A stretch of 64,000 bases of DNA from an uncultured Muribaculaceae bacterium (GCA_910583525.1 CAJTXL010000007.1:42780-106779), one strand, 5' to 3'. Positions 55,011-63,927 are shown, numbered from the stretch's first letter. The notes: a model not told the origin generated them from the sequence alone. Program-made: numbers and translations.

Positions 55011-56732
55011 TTAATAACCGTCGTTGTTTGTCAGGTTGGGGCAAAGTTCGCGGTCGCGTGTGGGTATCGGCCACAGATATTGGCGCTTCGGGAAAATGCG
55101 TTTTGCTCCGAGGGCGACAAGACCGGCGCTGTGCAGTGCCGAGAAATCGACAAGGCCGTCCTCGTCTACCTGCGGCGTCATGCCCCACAGCCAAAGGTCT
55201 TTCTTGACGATGTTGTTGAGGCATTCGTCGGGAGCGAGGTTGATGTAGTTGTAACCGTTGAGGGCTTTTTCGGCGAGACGCCAGCGGATGAGGTCCATAT
55301 AGCGGAGGCCTTCGTTGGCAGTTTCCATGCGGCGCTCTATGCGCACTGCCTTGCGGAGTTCTGCCTGGGTGCCCATAGGCACTGCCGGGTAGAGGCTCGT
55401 GCTCGATGCCGGAACGCCGTAGGCACGGGCGCGGACGGCATTGATGGCGTCGGTAACGCTTGCATCGATTTCGTTAAGCTCGATTTTTGCTTCGGCATAC
55501 ATCAGCAGAAGGTCGGCATAGCGTATCATTATGTAGTCGCGGTCTACTTTCGGGAAGTTTTCCGTCCAGCTTATGTCGATGCCTTTTTTCCATATGAGGC
55601 CGTTGTACGACGAGTTGGTGTTCACCTTGCGGTTGTCTTCGTTCTTCTTCATCGTGCCCGTGCGGAAGTCCATAATCTGTTCTACGTCGTGACGGGGGTT
55701 GTATTCGATGCCGCAGTGCTCTGTGCCGAACTCGACGATTGTCTTGGTGCAACGCGGGTCGCGGTTCTTGAAGGGGTTACGGGGGTCAAACAGAGGCGAT
55801 TCGTCGATGGGCAGACCGTCGGTGCAGAGGTACGAGGCAAGCAAATCCCACGACGGGTTGTCAGAACCGTAGCCGCCGACATTACGTGGCAGGCCGTTTT
55901 TGACGAACCACTCGTCGAGCATCACATTGTTTTCTATCGAACGGGCTATGGAAAAAATCTTTTCGGGATTTTCGCGTGTGTTCTGCAAGAAAAGTTTAGC
56001 ATAGTCGGGCTCGAGCGAGTAGATGTTCAGGTCCATGCAGTCTTTGGCTGCCTTGGCGGCAATGTCGAAATCGCCAAAATAAAGGGCGAAACGCGCCTTC
56101 ATTGCCATAGCGGCACCTCTGGTGAAGTGCACTGCCGAGGTTCCGTAGCTAACGGGCAGATACTCGATGGCCTTGTCGAAGTCTTCGTATACGAGCGGTT
56201 TGATTTCCGACATCGGACGGCGGCCCTTGTTCTCAGCCTCGGTGATTGTCTCGGTGCCTTCCATATAGGGCACGTCGCCGAAATAGCACATCAGTTCGGC
56301 ATATTTGCAGGCGCGGCAGAAATAGGCCTCGCCGGCATAGCGGTTGAGCTTTTCGGGGAGCACGTTGCCTTCGGCACGATGGTAGTTGTTCAACAGCGAG
56401 TTGGCGCGTGCTATGAGTTTATAGTCCTGCTGCCAGAGAGAGTATACTTCCCATTGCTGGCCGTTGAGGGTACCGTCGAGCACGGTGCCGTTGCTGCCCG
56501 GGTTACGGTTCTGCAGACGGTAGGTGAAGTTGTCGGTCCACTGCTCGCTGCTTTCGAGGGGGCGCACCCAATAGTTGATGAGATAGAACTCGCTGGTTGC
56601 CATTTCGAGTTCAAGCTCATTGGAATACCACGAAGCACTGTTGCCCTGGCTCTTGGGCTCCATGTCCATGCTTTCGCACGAGCTGAGAACGCCCATGGCA
56701 AGGCCTGCTATTATATATAGTGACTTTTTCAT
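55011..56732 (-). CDS. SusD-family outer-membrane lipoprotein (PUL 2)
   Basis: 573 residues. Lipobox LSSC (Cys19), TPR-like helices, NKGRRPMSEIKPLVYEDFDK and the C-terminal family block LRKAVRIERRMETANEGLRY followed by MDLIRWRLAEKAL. Partner of the SusC protein encoded 17 bp upstream. Ligand unknown; together with the SusE/F-like protein it defines the surface complex of PUL 2. Confidence 0.94.
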   Translation of the reverse strand: MKKSLYIIAGLAMGVLSSCESMDMEPKSQGNSASWYSNELELEMATSEFYLINYWVRPLESSEQWTDNFTYRLQNRNPGSNGTVLDGTLNGQQWEVYSLWQQDYKLIARANSLLNNYHRAEGNVLPEKLNRYAGEAYFCRACKYAELMCYFGDVPYMEGTETITEAENKGRRPMSEIKPLVYEDFDKAIEYLPVSYGTSAVHFTRGAAMAMKARFALYFGDFDIAAKAAKDCMDLNIYSLEPDYAKLFLQNTRENPEKIFSIARSIENNVMLDEWFVKNGLPRNVGGYGSDNPSWDLLASYLCTDGLPIDESPLFDPRNPFKNRDPRCTKTIVEFGTEHCGIEYNPRHDVEQIMDFRTGTMKKNEDNRKVNTNSSYNGLIWKKGIDISWTENFPKVDRDYIMIRYADLLLMYAEAKIELNEIDASVTDAINAVRARAYGVPASSTSLYPAVPMGTQAELRKAVRIERRMETANEGLRYMDLIRWRLAEKALNGYNYINLAPDECLNNIVKKDLWLWGMTPQVDEDGLVDFSALHSAGLVALGAKRIFPKRQYLWPIPTRDRELCPNLTNNDGY

Positions 56733-56749
56733 GTCTGTATTCGGTGAAA

Positions 56750-59700
56750 TTAGAATTTGAGGTTAAGGCCGACAACGAGCGAAGTGGTGATGGGATATGC
56801 GCTCACGCCCATTTCGGGGTCCCATCCTTTGGGGTAGTTGTCGATGGTGAAGATGTCGGATGCGCTGAAATATACGCGTGCCTGCTGGATGAATGCTTTT
56901 TTTGTCCATTCCTTGGGCAGAGTATAGCCGACGGTGATGTTTTTGAGGCGGAAATAGTGGCCGTTGAACATCCAGAAGTCAGATATGGCGTAGTTATTGT
57001 TCTTGTTCACGCTCGTCAGACGGGGATATTTTGCGGCGAGGTTCTCTGCGTCGGTGTTGAAGACGCTCCAGTATTTTCCGTCGATAATCGAGGGGATGTT
57101 GCCGTAGTTGTTGCGCAGCGGCTCTACCATGGCACGGTCGAGGTAGGCGTTCTGCTTGCCTATGCCCTGGAAGGCTATCGAAAGGTCAATTCCTTTCCAC
57201 GAGCCGTAGAGCGTACCGCCGTATTGGAAGCGCGGAAGCGAGTTGCCGAGGGGAACGCGGTCGTATTCGGGCGAAATCACGCCGTCGGGTTTGCCGTCGG
57301 GGCCTGAGATGTCGCGGTACATGAGGTCACCGACAGTAACGGTGTTGCTCGTCTTTGCAGAGTTGTTCACCTCGTCCTGGGTCTGATAGATGCCGAGGCA
57401 TTCGTAGCCGTACCATGCGTTGAAAAGCGTGCCGGCACGTTTGATTTTTCCGTCCTTGATAATATCGGAGTTGTTGAGGTAGTCGATTTTCGAAACGAAA
57501 TCCGAGAGGTTGAAAGTCACGCCGTAGCTGAAATCGCCGGCACGGTCGTTCCATGCAAGCTCGATGTCGTAGCCGTGCGTGCTCATCTTGCCTGCGTTGG
57601 TGTTGGGGTCTTCATAGCCCAACGACCAGGGTATCTGCACGGCAAGGAGCATATCTTCGGTCTTTTTCCAGTAATAGTCGGCGGTAAGACGCAGACGGCC
57701 GTTAAGGAACTGTGCGTCGAGACCGAGGTCAGTCGATGTCGTGGTCTCCCATGTGATGTCTTCTACGGCGAGGGCACGGATTGCGGCGGTCTTGTCTGAC
57801 ACCACTTCGCCGTTCTCATAGAAAAGGGCGTTGCCGAACGAAATCAGCGACATGAACGGGAAATAGCTCGAACCGATACGTTCGTTGCCGAGCTTACCCC
57901 ACGACCCACGGATTTTAAGATAGCTCAAGGCCTGCTTGTTGACGTTTTCCATGAACTTTTCGCCGGTGACCACCCAGCCTGCCGAGAACGAGGGGAATGT
58001 GCCCCAACGGTACTTCTTGGCAAAACGGCTCGAACCGTCGCGGCGCACGTTGGCCTGCAGCAGGTAGCGGCTGTCGAACGAATAGAGCACGCGGCCGAAG
58101 AACGAGTTCGACGTATAGCGTGCGCCCGTGCCCGAGTTGTCTTTCAGGTCGTCGGGGCCTACGTTAAGATATGGATAGTTTGTCAGTTCATACCCGTCGC
58201 GCGCTGCCGTGAGCTTGTCTTCGCTCATGATATAGTTTTCGTAACCGGCCATCACCGTAAGGTCGTTCTTGCCGAACGATTTCATATAGTTGGCAACCGC
58301 CTGGGTGGTGATGCGCCAGTCGTTGTTGCGTTCTTCGGTAAGCTTGTTGCTCGACCATACCGAGCCTTGGCCTTCGCCCCAGCCGAGCACAAGCATGGGG
58401 TCTTCTTTGCTGACATAATTCACGCCATAACGAAACCCGGTCTTGCGAGTATAGTTGATGAACGGCGAGAAAACACCCTGTATAGTGAGCCCGTCGATAG
58501 GCTTGATGGTCAACGAGGCCTTACCGCCGACCTGTGTGCTGCGCGAGGTGCTGTAGCCGCCGTATTTGAGCAATGCCCACGGGTTGGCGCCCGATTTGCC
58601 TTCGGCTACGCCGCCGTTTTCCCATATGGCCGGATAAATGGCCGGCATTTTACGCATGTCTTCGAAGGGCGAGAACTGCGTGTTGTTGCTTTTGGCGTTG
58701 CGGATGTTGACGTCAAGGCTTGCCGAAATGTATTTGTTGATGTTGAAGTCGTTGTTGCTGCGGAACATAATACGGTGAAAGCCGCGGCCTTCATAGAGGC
58801 CGTCGACGTCGTCGTAACTCAGCGAAGCCTGCGAGCGCACCGTCTTGTTGCCGCCCGAAAGCTGCACGGTGTGCGTCATGCGCGGAGCCGAGTCCTTGAG
58901 CATCATGCCCTTCCAGTCGGTGATAGGATAGTTGTCGGGGTCGTCGGCATTGTAGCGCACCCAGTTCTTCACCTGGTCGGGGCTGTAGAGCTGAAAGAAG
59001 CCGGCGGCCTGGTTGTCGTTGTAGAGCAATTCATTGCTCATTTCGAGGTAGCGTGTCACACCTACCATCGACGGCTGGTGGGTAGGTATTTCCCAGCCGA
59101 ACTCACCTGTGTAGCTAAGGCTCAACGACGTTTCATCGCCACGTTTGGTGGTGATGAGTATGACACCGGCAGCGGCCTTCGAACCGTAGATAGAAGCGGC
59201 GGCGGCGTCTTTGAGCACCGTCACACTTTCTACGTCGTTGGCATTTACATAGTCGATGTTGGTGACCTGCACTCCGTCGACTATGATAAGGGGATTAGAG
59301 TCGCCGATGGTAGTCACACCACGTATGTGCATCGAACCTGCCGAAGCACCCGGGCCGCCACCGTCACGGCGTACCATAAGACCCGACACAGAACCCTGAA
59401 GGGCGGTCGAGAGCGTGGTGGTCTTCTTCGTTGCCAGGTCGGCACCTTTGACCGACGCTACGGCTCCCGTAAGGTCTTTTTTCTTGACGGCACCATAACC
59501 GATTACGACCACTTCGTTGAGGGCGTTGTTGGCATCGGTCATGTCGATTGTCATATCGTCGCCTTTGACAGGCACTTCTGTGGTATTGTAGCCCACATAC
59601 GAAATCTGCAGCTTCTGGCCGTTGCGTGCCGGAATGGTGAAACGGCCGTCGATGTCGGTCACGACAGCCACGTTTGAGTCTTTCAGGCGTACGGTCGCGC

Positions 59701-60136
59701 CAATCATAGGCTCGCCGTTTTCGTCGAGGACGGTGCCGCTTATTTTTTCGGTCGTTCCTTTACTCGCCTTGGCGGCTTTTGCCGGCGAAATGGTAACCTG
59801 ACGGCCCGAAATCTTGTAGTCGAGACCGGCCCGGCGGCACAGCTCGGCAAGGATGGCGTCCATCTTCTTGTCTTTGAGCTGGATTTCGACAGGAGCATTC
59901 AGCTGTTTCTCAACGCCGTCGGCGTAGAGGAACACATAATCGCTGTTCTTCTCGATGTACTTGAGCACATCTTTCACAGTCGAATCGGATGTTTTCACGG
60001 AATAGAGGCCCGTGGCGCTGTCTTGCGACATGCTCGTGGCGCCCCACATAGCCGCAGGCGACAGCAGTAGCATACCGCCGACACATAGCCTGCCTATAAG
60101 GCGGCGCCATTGCCGTGTTTGTGATGTTTGTTTCAT
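56750..60136 (-). CDS. SusC-family TonB-dependent transporter with STN domain (PUL 2)
   Basis: 1128 residues. Signal peptide, STN domain (about 45-115: VKDVLKYIEKNSDYVFLYAD), carboxypeptidase-regulatory-like sandwich (KISGTVLDENGEPMIGATVR), plug (LQGSVSGLMVRRDGGGPGAS; VTVLKDAAAASIYGSKAAAG) and barrel ending VVGLNLKF. ATG 60136 begins MKQTSQTRQWRRL; the in-frame extension to 60196 overlaps the upstream DUF4832-like gene and gives no signal peptide. The STN domain links it to the FecR/ECF pair at 61802-63408. It has the same domain plan as the PUL 1 SusC but a different barrel sequence. Confidence 0.95.
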   Translation of the reverse strand: MKQTSQTRQWRRLIGRLCVGGMLLLSPAAMWGATSMSQDSATGLYSVKTSDSTVKDVLKYIEKNSDYVFLYADGVEKQLNAPVEIQLKDKKMDAILAELCRRAGLDYKISGRQVTISPAKAAKASKGTTEKISGTVLDENGEPMIGATVRLKDSNVAVVTDIDGRFTIPARNGQKLQISYVGYNTTEVPVKGDDMTIDMTDANNALNEVVVIGYGAVKKKDLTGAVASVKGADLATKKTTTLSTALQGSVSGLMVRRDGGGPGASAGSMHIRGVTTIGDSNPLIIVDGVQVTNIDYVNANDVESVTVLKDAAAASIYGSKAAAGVILITTKRGDETSLSLSYTGEFGWEIPTHQPSMVGVTRYLEMSNELLYNDNQAAGFFQLYSPDQVKNWVRYNADDPDNYPITDWKGMMLKDSAPRMTHTVQLSGGNKTVRSQASLSYDDVDGLYEGRGFHRIMFRSNNDFNINKYISASLDVNIRNAKSNNTQFSPFEDMRKMPAIYPAIWENGGVAEGKSGANPWALLKYGGYSTSRSTQVGGKASLTIKPIDGLTIQGVFSPFINYTRKTGFRYGVNYVSKEDPMLVLGWGEGQGSVWSSNKLTEERNNDWRITTQAVANYMKSFGKNDLTVMAGYENYIMSEDKLTAARDGYELTNYPYLNVGPDDLKDNSGTGARYTSNSFFGRVLYSFDSRYLLQANVRRDGSSRFAKKYRWGTFPSFSAGWVVTGEKFMENVNKQALSYLKIRGSWGKLGNERIGSSYFPFMSLISFGNALFYENGEVVSDKTAAIRALAVEDITWETTTSTDLGLDAQFLNGRLRLTADYYWKKTEDMLLAVQIPWSLGYEDPNTNAGKMSTHGYDIELAWNDRAGDFSYGVTFNLSDFVSKIDYLNNSDIIKDGKIKRAGTLFNAWYGYECLGIYQTQDEVNNSAKTSNTVTVGDLMYRDISGPDGKPDGVISPEYDRVPLGNSLPRFQYGGTLYGSWKGIDLSIAFQGIGKQNAYLDRAMVEPLRNNYGNIPSIIDGKYWSVFNTDAENLAAKYPRLTSVNKNNNYAISDFWMFNGHYFRLKNITVGYTLPKEWTKKAFIQQARVYFSASDIFTIDNYPKGWDPEMGVSAYPITTSLVVGLNLKF

Positions 60137-60162
60137 TAGGAAGATATGATATTGATTTTGGT

Positions 60163-61698
60163 TTATTTTATCGTGATTTCGGCTACCGGCAGCCATCCGT
60201 CTTTAAGTTTGTCGGCATCGACAGCTATCTCAAGACCGGGCGTGTTTCCTTTGGTCGTATCGACAAGCCCGACAGCCCAGGTGTATCGACCCGGCGCGAC
60301 GCCTTTCAGGCTCACCTTGGCTTTGGTGTGCCCGGGAGTTTCGAGAAGCCATTTCGACAGGTCACTGCCGTGGTCGACAAAGGTCCTAACGGGCTTTCCG
60401 GCGCCGTCGAGCAGCGCTATGCCCACTTTATATTTCTGATGCCACTGCGGCATGTTTGTCGGGCAATAACCACGGCCGAGATTTCGCCATGTGCCGCACA
60501 CATCGACTTTGGCGCCGCTACGAGCCTCTGTCAACACCGTCACTTCAGCAGGATAGAGACGGTAGCCGCCTTCGGCCACGAATTTCTTTACAAGAGGGAA
60601 CGCGTCTTCGAACCATGAGCGCGTCTCGTCGTTGATGCGGAAGTCCATCATGTTTACACGGGCTTCTGCAGCGGCTTCATACTCGCCCAGACGCACGTCT
60701 TCGGCATGGCCTTCGCGGTAGCGGCCCGACGGGTCGCGCCAGTAACGGTGATGGGCGCCGGTTATCCAGCCGCCTTCCATGATTATAGGGCGTCGGAAAT
60801 TCCATTTTGCGGCCATTGCCTTTTCCCAATCCTGATAGTAGCCTGTCATGCCGAAAGCGTCGTGGCGCAGAATAAATCCTCGCTTGATGGCCTTGTCGAG
60901 AAGTTTCTCGGCATCGGCCGGTACACTGCCCCAGCCGTCATCGTCGGGGTCGCCGAGCATGCGGTGGTAGTGTATCACCATGGGCACGTTCTTGAAGCAG
61001 TCGCCGGCAAGGTCTATCATCCAGTCGAACACATGGCCTTTGTTGGCGTTGTCCTTATATATCATCGAATGCGATTCACCCCATTTACCGAGCGAATATG
61101 CGTCGATGAACTCGGTCTTTTCGGGGTCATCGAACTCTGCCGCGAAAGCCTTCAGGAACTTGGCATATTTCTTCTGAAAAATAGGGTCATCAGGAAAGGG
61201 CGAACGGTTCTTGCCGGGCGCTTTGGGGTCATAATAGCCGTCGGCGCCGGCGTCGAACACATACTGCGGCGTATTCTGACCCTGGTCGCGGCCGTCGACG
61301 ACGATGCGGAACGCAATACGAAGTCCGCGAGCCTGCACACTGCGCACAAGGCGCATGAGCCGCGAGTCGGGGTCGTTCCACGCATATTTGCCTTCTTCAG
61401 GCTCGAACGAAGCCCAGCTCGTACGCACATATGCGCATGAGGCGTAGTCGCTCACACGCACCGGTCCGGACTCTCCCGGCACCTTCATGCTGTCGTAGCC
61501 GCGCTCGTCCCAGAAGTTTTCATCCCAGGTGCGGCCGAGATACATCACCCAGCCCTGGAGCGGATTACGCAACACGCGCACCGTATCGGCCTCGAACGGC
61601 ACCGTAACCGTAGGCACGTCCTTTGCCGACATGCAAGGCACTATGGCGAGTGCGGCCAAGGCGGAGAGCGTCAATTTCTTTAAAGATTTCAGATTCAT
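60163..61698 (-). CDS. DUF4832-like secreted protein, candidate glycosidase (PUL 2)
   Basis: 511 residues, paralogue of the lipoprotein at 51732-53345, but with a cleavable signal peptide (ends CMSAKD) instead of a convincing surface lipoprotein signal. Shared landmarks: NPLQGWVMYLG, SFEPEEGKYAWND, LGKWGESHS (Glu208), VPMVIHYHR, LRHDAFGM, IIMEGGW (Glu308, 100 residues later), YCPTNMPQWHQKYKVGIA. It is placed between FecR and susC, an unusual position inside the regulator-transporter core, 26 bp before susC, so it is cotranscribed with the transporter. Periplasmic action is inferred from the signal. The pair could cut the substrate first outside and then inside the outer membrane. Confidence 0.8.
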   Translation of the reverse strand: MNLKSLKKLTLSALAALAIVPCMSAKDVPTVTVPFEADTVRVLRNPLQGWVMYLGRTWDENFWDERGYDSMKVPGESGPVRVSDYASCAYVRTSWASFEPEEGKYAWNDPDSRLMRLVRSVQARGLRIAFRIVVDGRDQGQNTPQYVFDAGADGYYDPKAPGKNRSPFPDDPIFQKKYAKFLKAFAAEFDDPEKTEFIDAYSLGKWGESHSMIYKDNANKGHVFDWMIDLAGDCFKNVPMVIHYHRMLGDPDDDGWGSVPADAEKLLDKAIKRGFILRHDAFGMTGYYQDWEKAMAAKWNFRRPIIMEGGWITGAHHRYWRDPSGRYREGHAEDVRLGEYEAAAEARVNMMDFRINDETRSWFEDAFPLVKKFVAEGGYRLYPAEVTVLTEARSGAKVDVCGTWRNLGRGYCPTNMPQWHQKYKVGIALLDGAGKPVRTFVDHGSDLSKWLLETPGHTKAKVSLKGVAPGRYTWAVGLVDTTKGNTPGLEIAVDADKLKDGWLPVAEITIK

Positions 61699-61801
61699 AT
61701 TTTCAAGGTGGTTCGTTTCAAGGCATAAGGGTGGCTGTCGGGAACTTGCGCCCCGATGGCTTTATGTTCGTTATCAGCAAAATAGGAGTGGAAGACCTAT
61801 C

Positions 61802-62749
61802 CTATTTCATGGTATTGCGGTCGGCTCTCAGGCTTATTTTGGAGCCGTCGTTCTCTATTTTCATAGGCACGATGTCGGAGATTGCACCAAGTACGTCGCC
61901 GATGCTGTCGCGCAGGTCGAGTTTGCCGTAGACGCACACATCCGCAAGCGAGTTGTCGCACTCTACTTCAATGCCATAGTGGCGGCTGAGCTTCGCAGAA
62001 AGCTCTCCAAGCTCGATGCCATGCAGAGCGAGCAGGCCGCGCGTCCATGCAGTATAGTCCGACGTGTCTACCTTCCGCAACGACGCTATGTTACCGTTGC
62101 ACAGTTCGAGCATGTCGTCGGGCGCCATGCGCACGCTTTCGTCGCTGCCGGTCGATACCTCGACGCGTCCTTCGACAAGCACCACGGCGGCCGTACTGTC
62201 GCTCATATTGCAGATGTTGAAGGTGGTGCCGAGCACCTTGACCTCGAAACCCTGCGACTCCACGATAAACGGATGTTCAGGGTCTTTGGCTACTTCCAAG
62301 AAGACCTCGCCCGATGCGTAAATCCGGCGCACGTCTTCCCCGTCGAAGCTTTCGGGCCATACCACACGCGTTCCTGCATTGGCCATAAGGCGGCTGCCGT
62401 CGGGCAGAACTATCTGCTTGCGCTCGCCGACACCTACCGAAAGCTCGTTGCAGCCTGCTTCGGCAAGTTCCGTTCCGCTTAAATCGGAAAGGCGGTCAGG
62501 CGTATGGCCTCCCATATAGGCAAGCCCCGCAGCCACGACAAACACCGCGCATGCGGCAACCGATAACCAGGCTGCGGCACGGCGACGCATACGCGAACGG
62601 CGAGCAAGTTCTTCGACACGCATCTTTTGATGCTCAAGGGCTTTTATACGCGTATTGTCGAACTTTTCAGGCCGGCATGCGCCAAGCACACGCTCAAGGT
62701 CGCGGACCTCCGAGCCATTGCTATCGTGCTTGTCTGTTGCTTCTTTCAT
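61802..62749 (-). CDS. FecR-family anti-sigma factor (PUL 2)
   Basis: 315 residues. Cytoplasmic sigma-binding region, one membrane helix at about 60-80 (AAAWLSVAACAVFVVAAGLA), FecR domain (QIVLPDGSRLMANAGTRVVW; HPFIVESQGFEVKVLGTTFN) and C-terminal DUF4974-like part (LGELSAKLSRHYGIEVECDN). Expected to transmit the signal from the SusC STN domain. It is separated from the sigma gene by 104 bp with T-rich sequence and no TAnnTTTG box, unlike the 10-bp gap in PUL 1, so it might have its own promoter. Confidence 0.92.
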   Translation of the reverse strand: MKEATDKHDSNGSEVRDLERVLGACRPEKFDNTRIKALEHQKMRVEELARRSRMRRRAAAWLSVAACAVFVVAAGLAYMGGHTPDRLSDLSGTELAEAGCNELSVGVGERKQIVLPDGSRLMANAGTRVVWPESFDGEDVRRIYASGEVFLEVAKDPEHPFIVESQGFEVKVLGTTFNICNMSDSTAAVVLVEGRVEVSTGSDESVRMAPDDMLELCNGNIASLRKVDTSDYTAWTRGLLALHGIELGELSAKLSRHYGIEVECDNSLADVCVYGKLDLRDSIGDVLGAISDIVPMKIENDGSKISLRADRNTMK

Positions 62750-62853
62750 CGTTTTTTATGCCGTTTCTATATAAGATGACGCTGAAACCGGCAAAATGTG
62801 TAGGTCGTTATGTAATTTTTTTAAGTCAATATCTTTTTTACCTCATAAAAAGT

Positions 62854-63408
62854 CTATCCGGGCGGCGATTTCAGCCGTGACAGGCGCTTTTTCAGGGCAT
62901 CCATGGCAAAGCCCACATGGTAGTTCACCGTAGCCAGCGATATGCCCAGCAAAGTCGAGATTTCCTTATACGGAACACACTCGATTTTTGCCAAAAAGAA
63001 GACATGCCGGCACTTTGGCGGCAAAGCCTCTATGGCCGCATTCAGCTCCTCCACTTCCTCTCGGGCTATGATAGCTTCGTCGGGGGCTTCCATAGGAGCA
63101 ACCGTAAAATTCTCCACGGCATCGAGCGACACCGACTGCGGTTCGATGCTCTCATGCCGCAGGCACGACACCGCCTTGCGATAAGTGACTGTCCTGAGCC
63201 ACGCCGCCATCGATTCTATTTCGAGCAATGTCGAGCGGTTTTTCCACACCTCGAAGAACACATCGCTCACAACCTCTTCGGCCGACTCGCGGCTGCCGAC
63301 TATACCATAGGCATAGCGGTAGAGCGACGCCGAATAATGGTCCATGAACACGTCGAAAGCATGCTCATCGCCCTTCACTATCCTATATATGACATTGGCC
63401 TCCATCAT
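62854..63408 (-). CDS. ECF sigma factor, FecI-like (PUL 2)
   Basis: 184 residues. Region 2: AFDVFMDHYSASLYRYAYGI and EEVVSDVFFEVWKNRS; region 4: LPPKCRHVFFLAKIECVPYK, then EISTLLGISLATVNYHVGFA. Expected to activate the PUL 2 operon. Two adjacent ATG codons (63408 and 63405) are possible starts; upstream in-frame sequence to 63474 is untypical. It is preceded by a 220-nt leader that contains a G9/C9 tract and by two tandem promoters. Confidence 0.92.
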   Translation of the reverse strand: MMEANVIYRIVKGDEHAFDVFMDHYSASLYRYAYGIVGSRESAEEVVSDVFFEVWKNRSTLLEIESMAAWLRTVTYRKAVSCLRHESIEPQSVSLDAVENFTVAPMEAPDEAIIAREEVEELNAAIEALPPKCRHVFFLAKIECVPYKEISTLLGISLATVNYHVGFAMDALKKRLSRLKSPPG

Positions 63409-63631
63409 CAGTCTATTCCTCGGCGATGAAGGCCGCGATACGATTGGGCAACGCAAGTGCAGACGCTTGCGCAATTAGCCCTACCGGGGGGGGGTATTTT
63501 GTTGAGTGTCAATCATTTGCCTCAAAATATCACGCAAATGGAGATGACTTGTAGATAAATTGTGGTTCATAATTGCGATTGTTCTTCATTAGGTATAGTA
63601 CTGCAAAGGCGTAAGTATCTAAATGCGTGTG

Positions 63632-63664
63632 CAAATATACGAATAAGTCGAGAATAAAGCCAAA
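63632..63664 (-). promoter_or_regulatory. Proximal promoter for the PUL 2 sigma gene
   Basis: On the minus strand TATATTTG (plus 63632-63639) fits TAnnTTTG, with TTTG (plus 63661-63664) 21 nt upstream. The sigma start codon is 223 bp downstream. Confidence 0.75.
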
Positions 63665-63705
63665 TTTATTTGAGCTTTATCGAGCGTGAGTATATTGGAC
63701 GCAGT

Positions 63706-63737
63706 CAAATATACGAATAAGTCGAGTGCAAAACAAA
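63706..63737 (-). promoter_or_regulatory. Distal promoter for the PUL 2 sigma gene, copy of the proximal one
   Basis: TATATTTG on the minus strand (plus 63706-63713) with TTTG (plus 63734-63737) exactly 20 nt upstream. The 21-bp stretch 63706-63726 is identical to 63632-63652, a direct repeat with 74-bp period. Confidence 0.7.
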
Positions 63738-63767
63738 ATTATTTTAGTTTTGGCCACAACGCATACA

Positions 63768-63840
63768 AAATGTAGGGACGTGCCTTTGGCACGTAAATGC
63801 GCACACGCCTGTCAACCGGCCTACGTGCCAAAGGCACATC
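63768..63840. repeat. Palindromic repeat element, copy 2 (opposite orientation)
   Basis: Left arm 63768-63795 (AAATGTAGGGACGTGCCTTT and onward) and right arm 63822-63840. The core, read on the minus strand, is GGCCGGTTGACAGGCG, matching GGCTGATTGACAGACG of copy 1, so the two copies face opposite ways. The right arm is shortened after CACATC, and the outer TGCCGTTTGA repeat of copy 1 is absent. Confidence 0.82.
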
Positions 63841-63894
63841 AACAATCGGCATCGCCCCCCCCCCGGCGACAGGCATTTACACGCCAACATCATC

Positions 63895-63927
63895 GCCCCA
63901 TTTGGGGCAAACAGCCACGTAGTGGCT
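63895..63927. repeat. Two adjacent small hairpins
   Basis: GCCCCA-TT-TGGGGC (63895-63908) and AGCCAC-GTA-GTGGCT (63913-63927) are perfect stem-loops only 4 bp apart. Together with the following GC-rich stretch they look like REP-type intergenic repeats. Confidence 0.55.

Noticed and set aside
55080..56720. Long plus-strand frame opposite the PUL 2 susD gene (546 codons)
   Set aside because: Antisense shadow; the minus strand encodes a clear SusD protein with lipobox and C-terminal family block.
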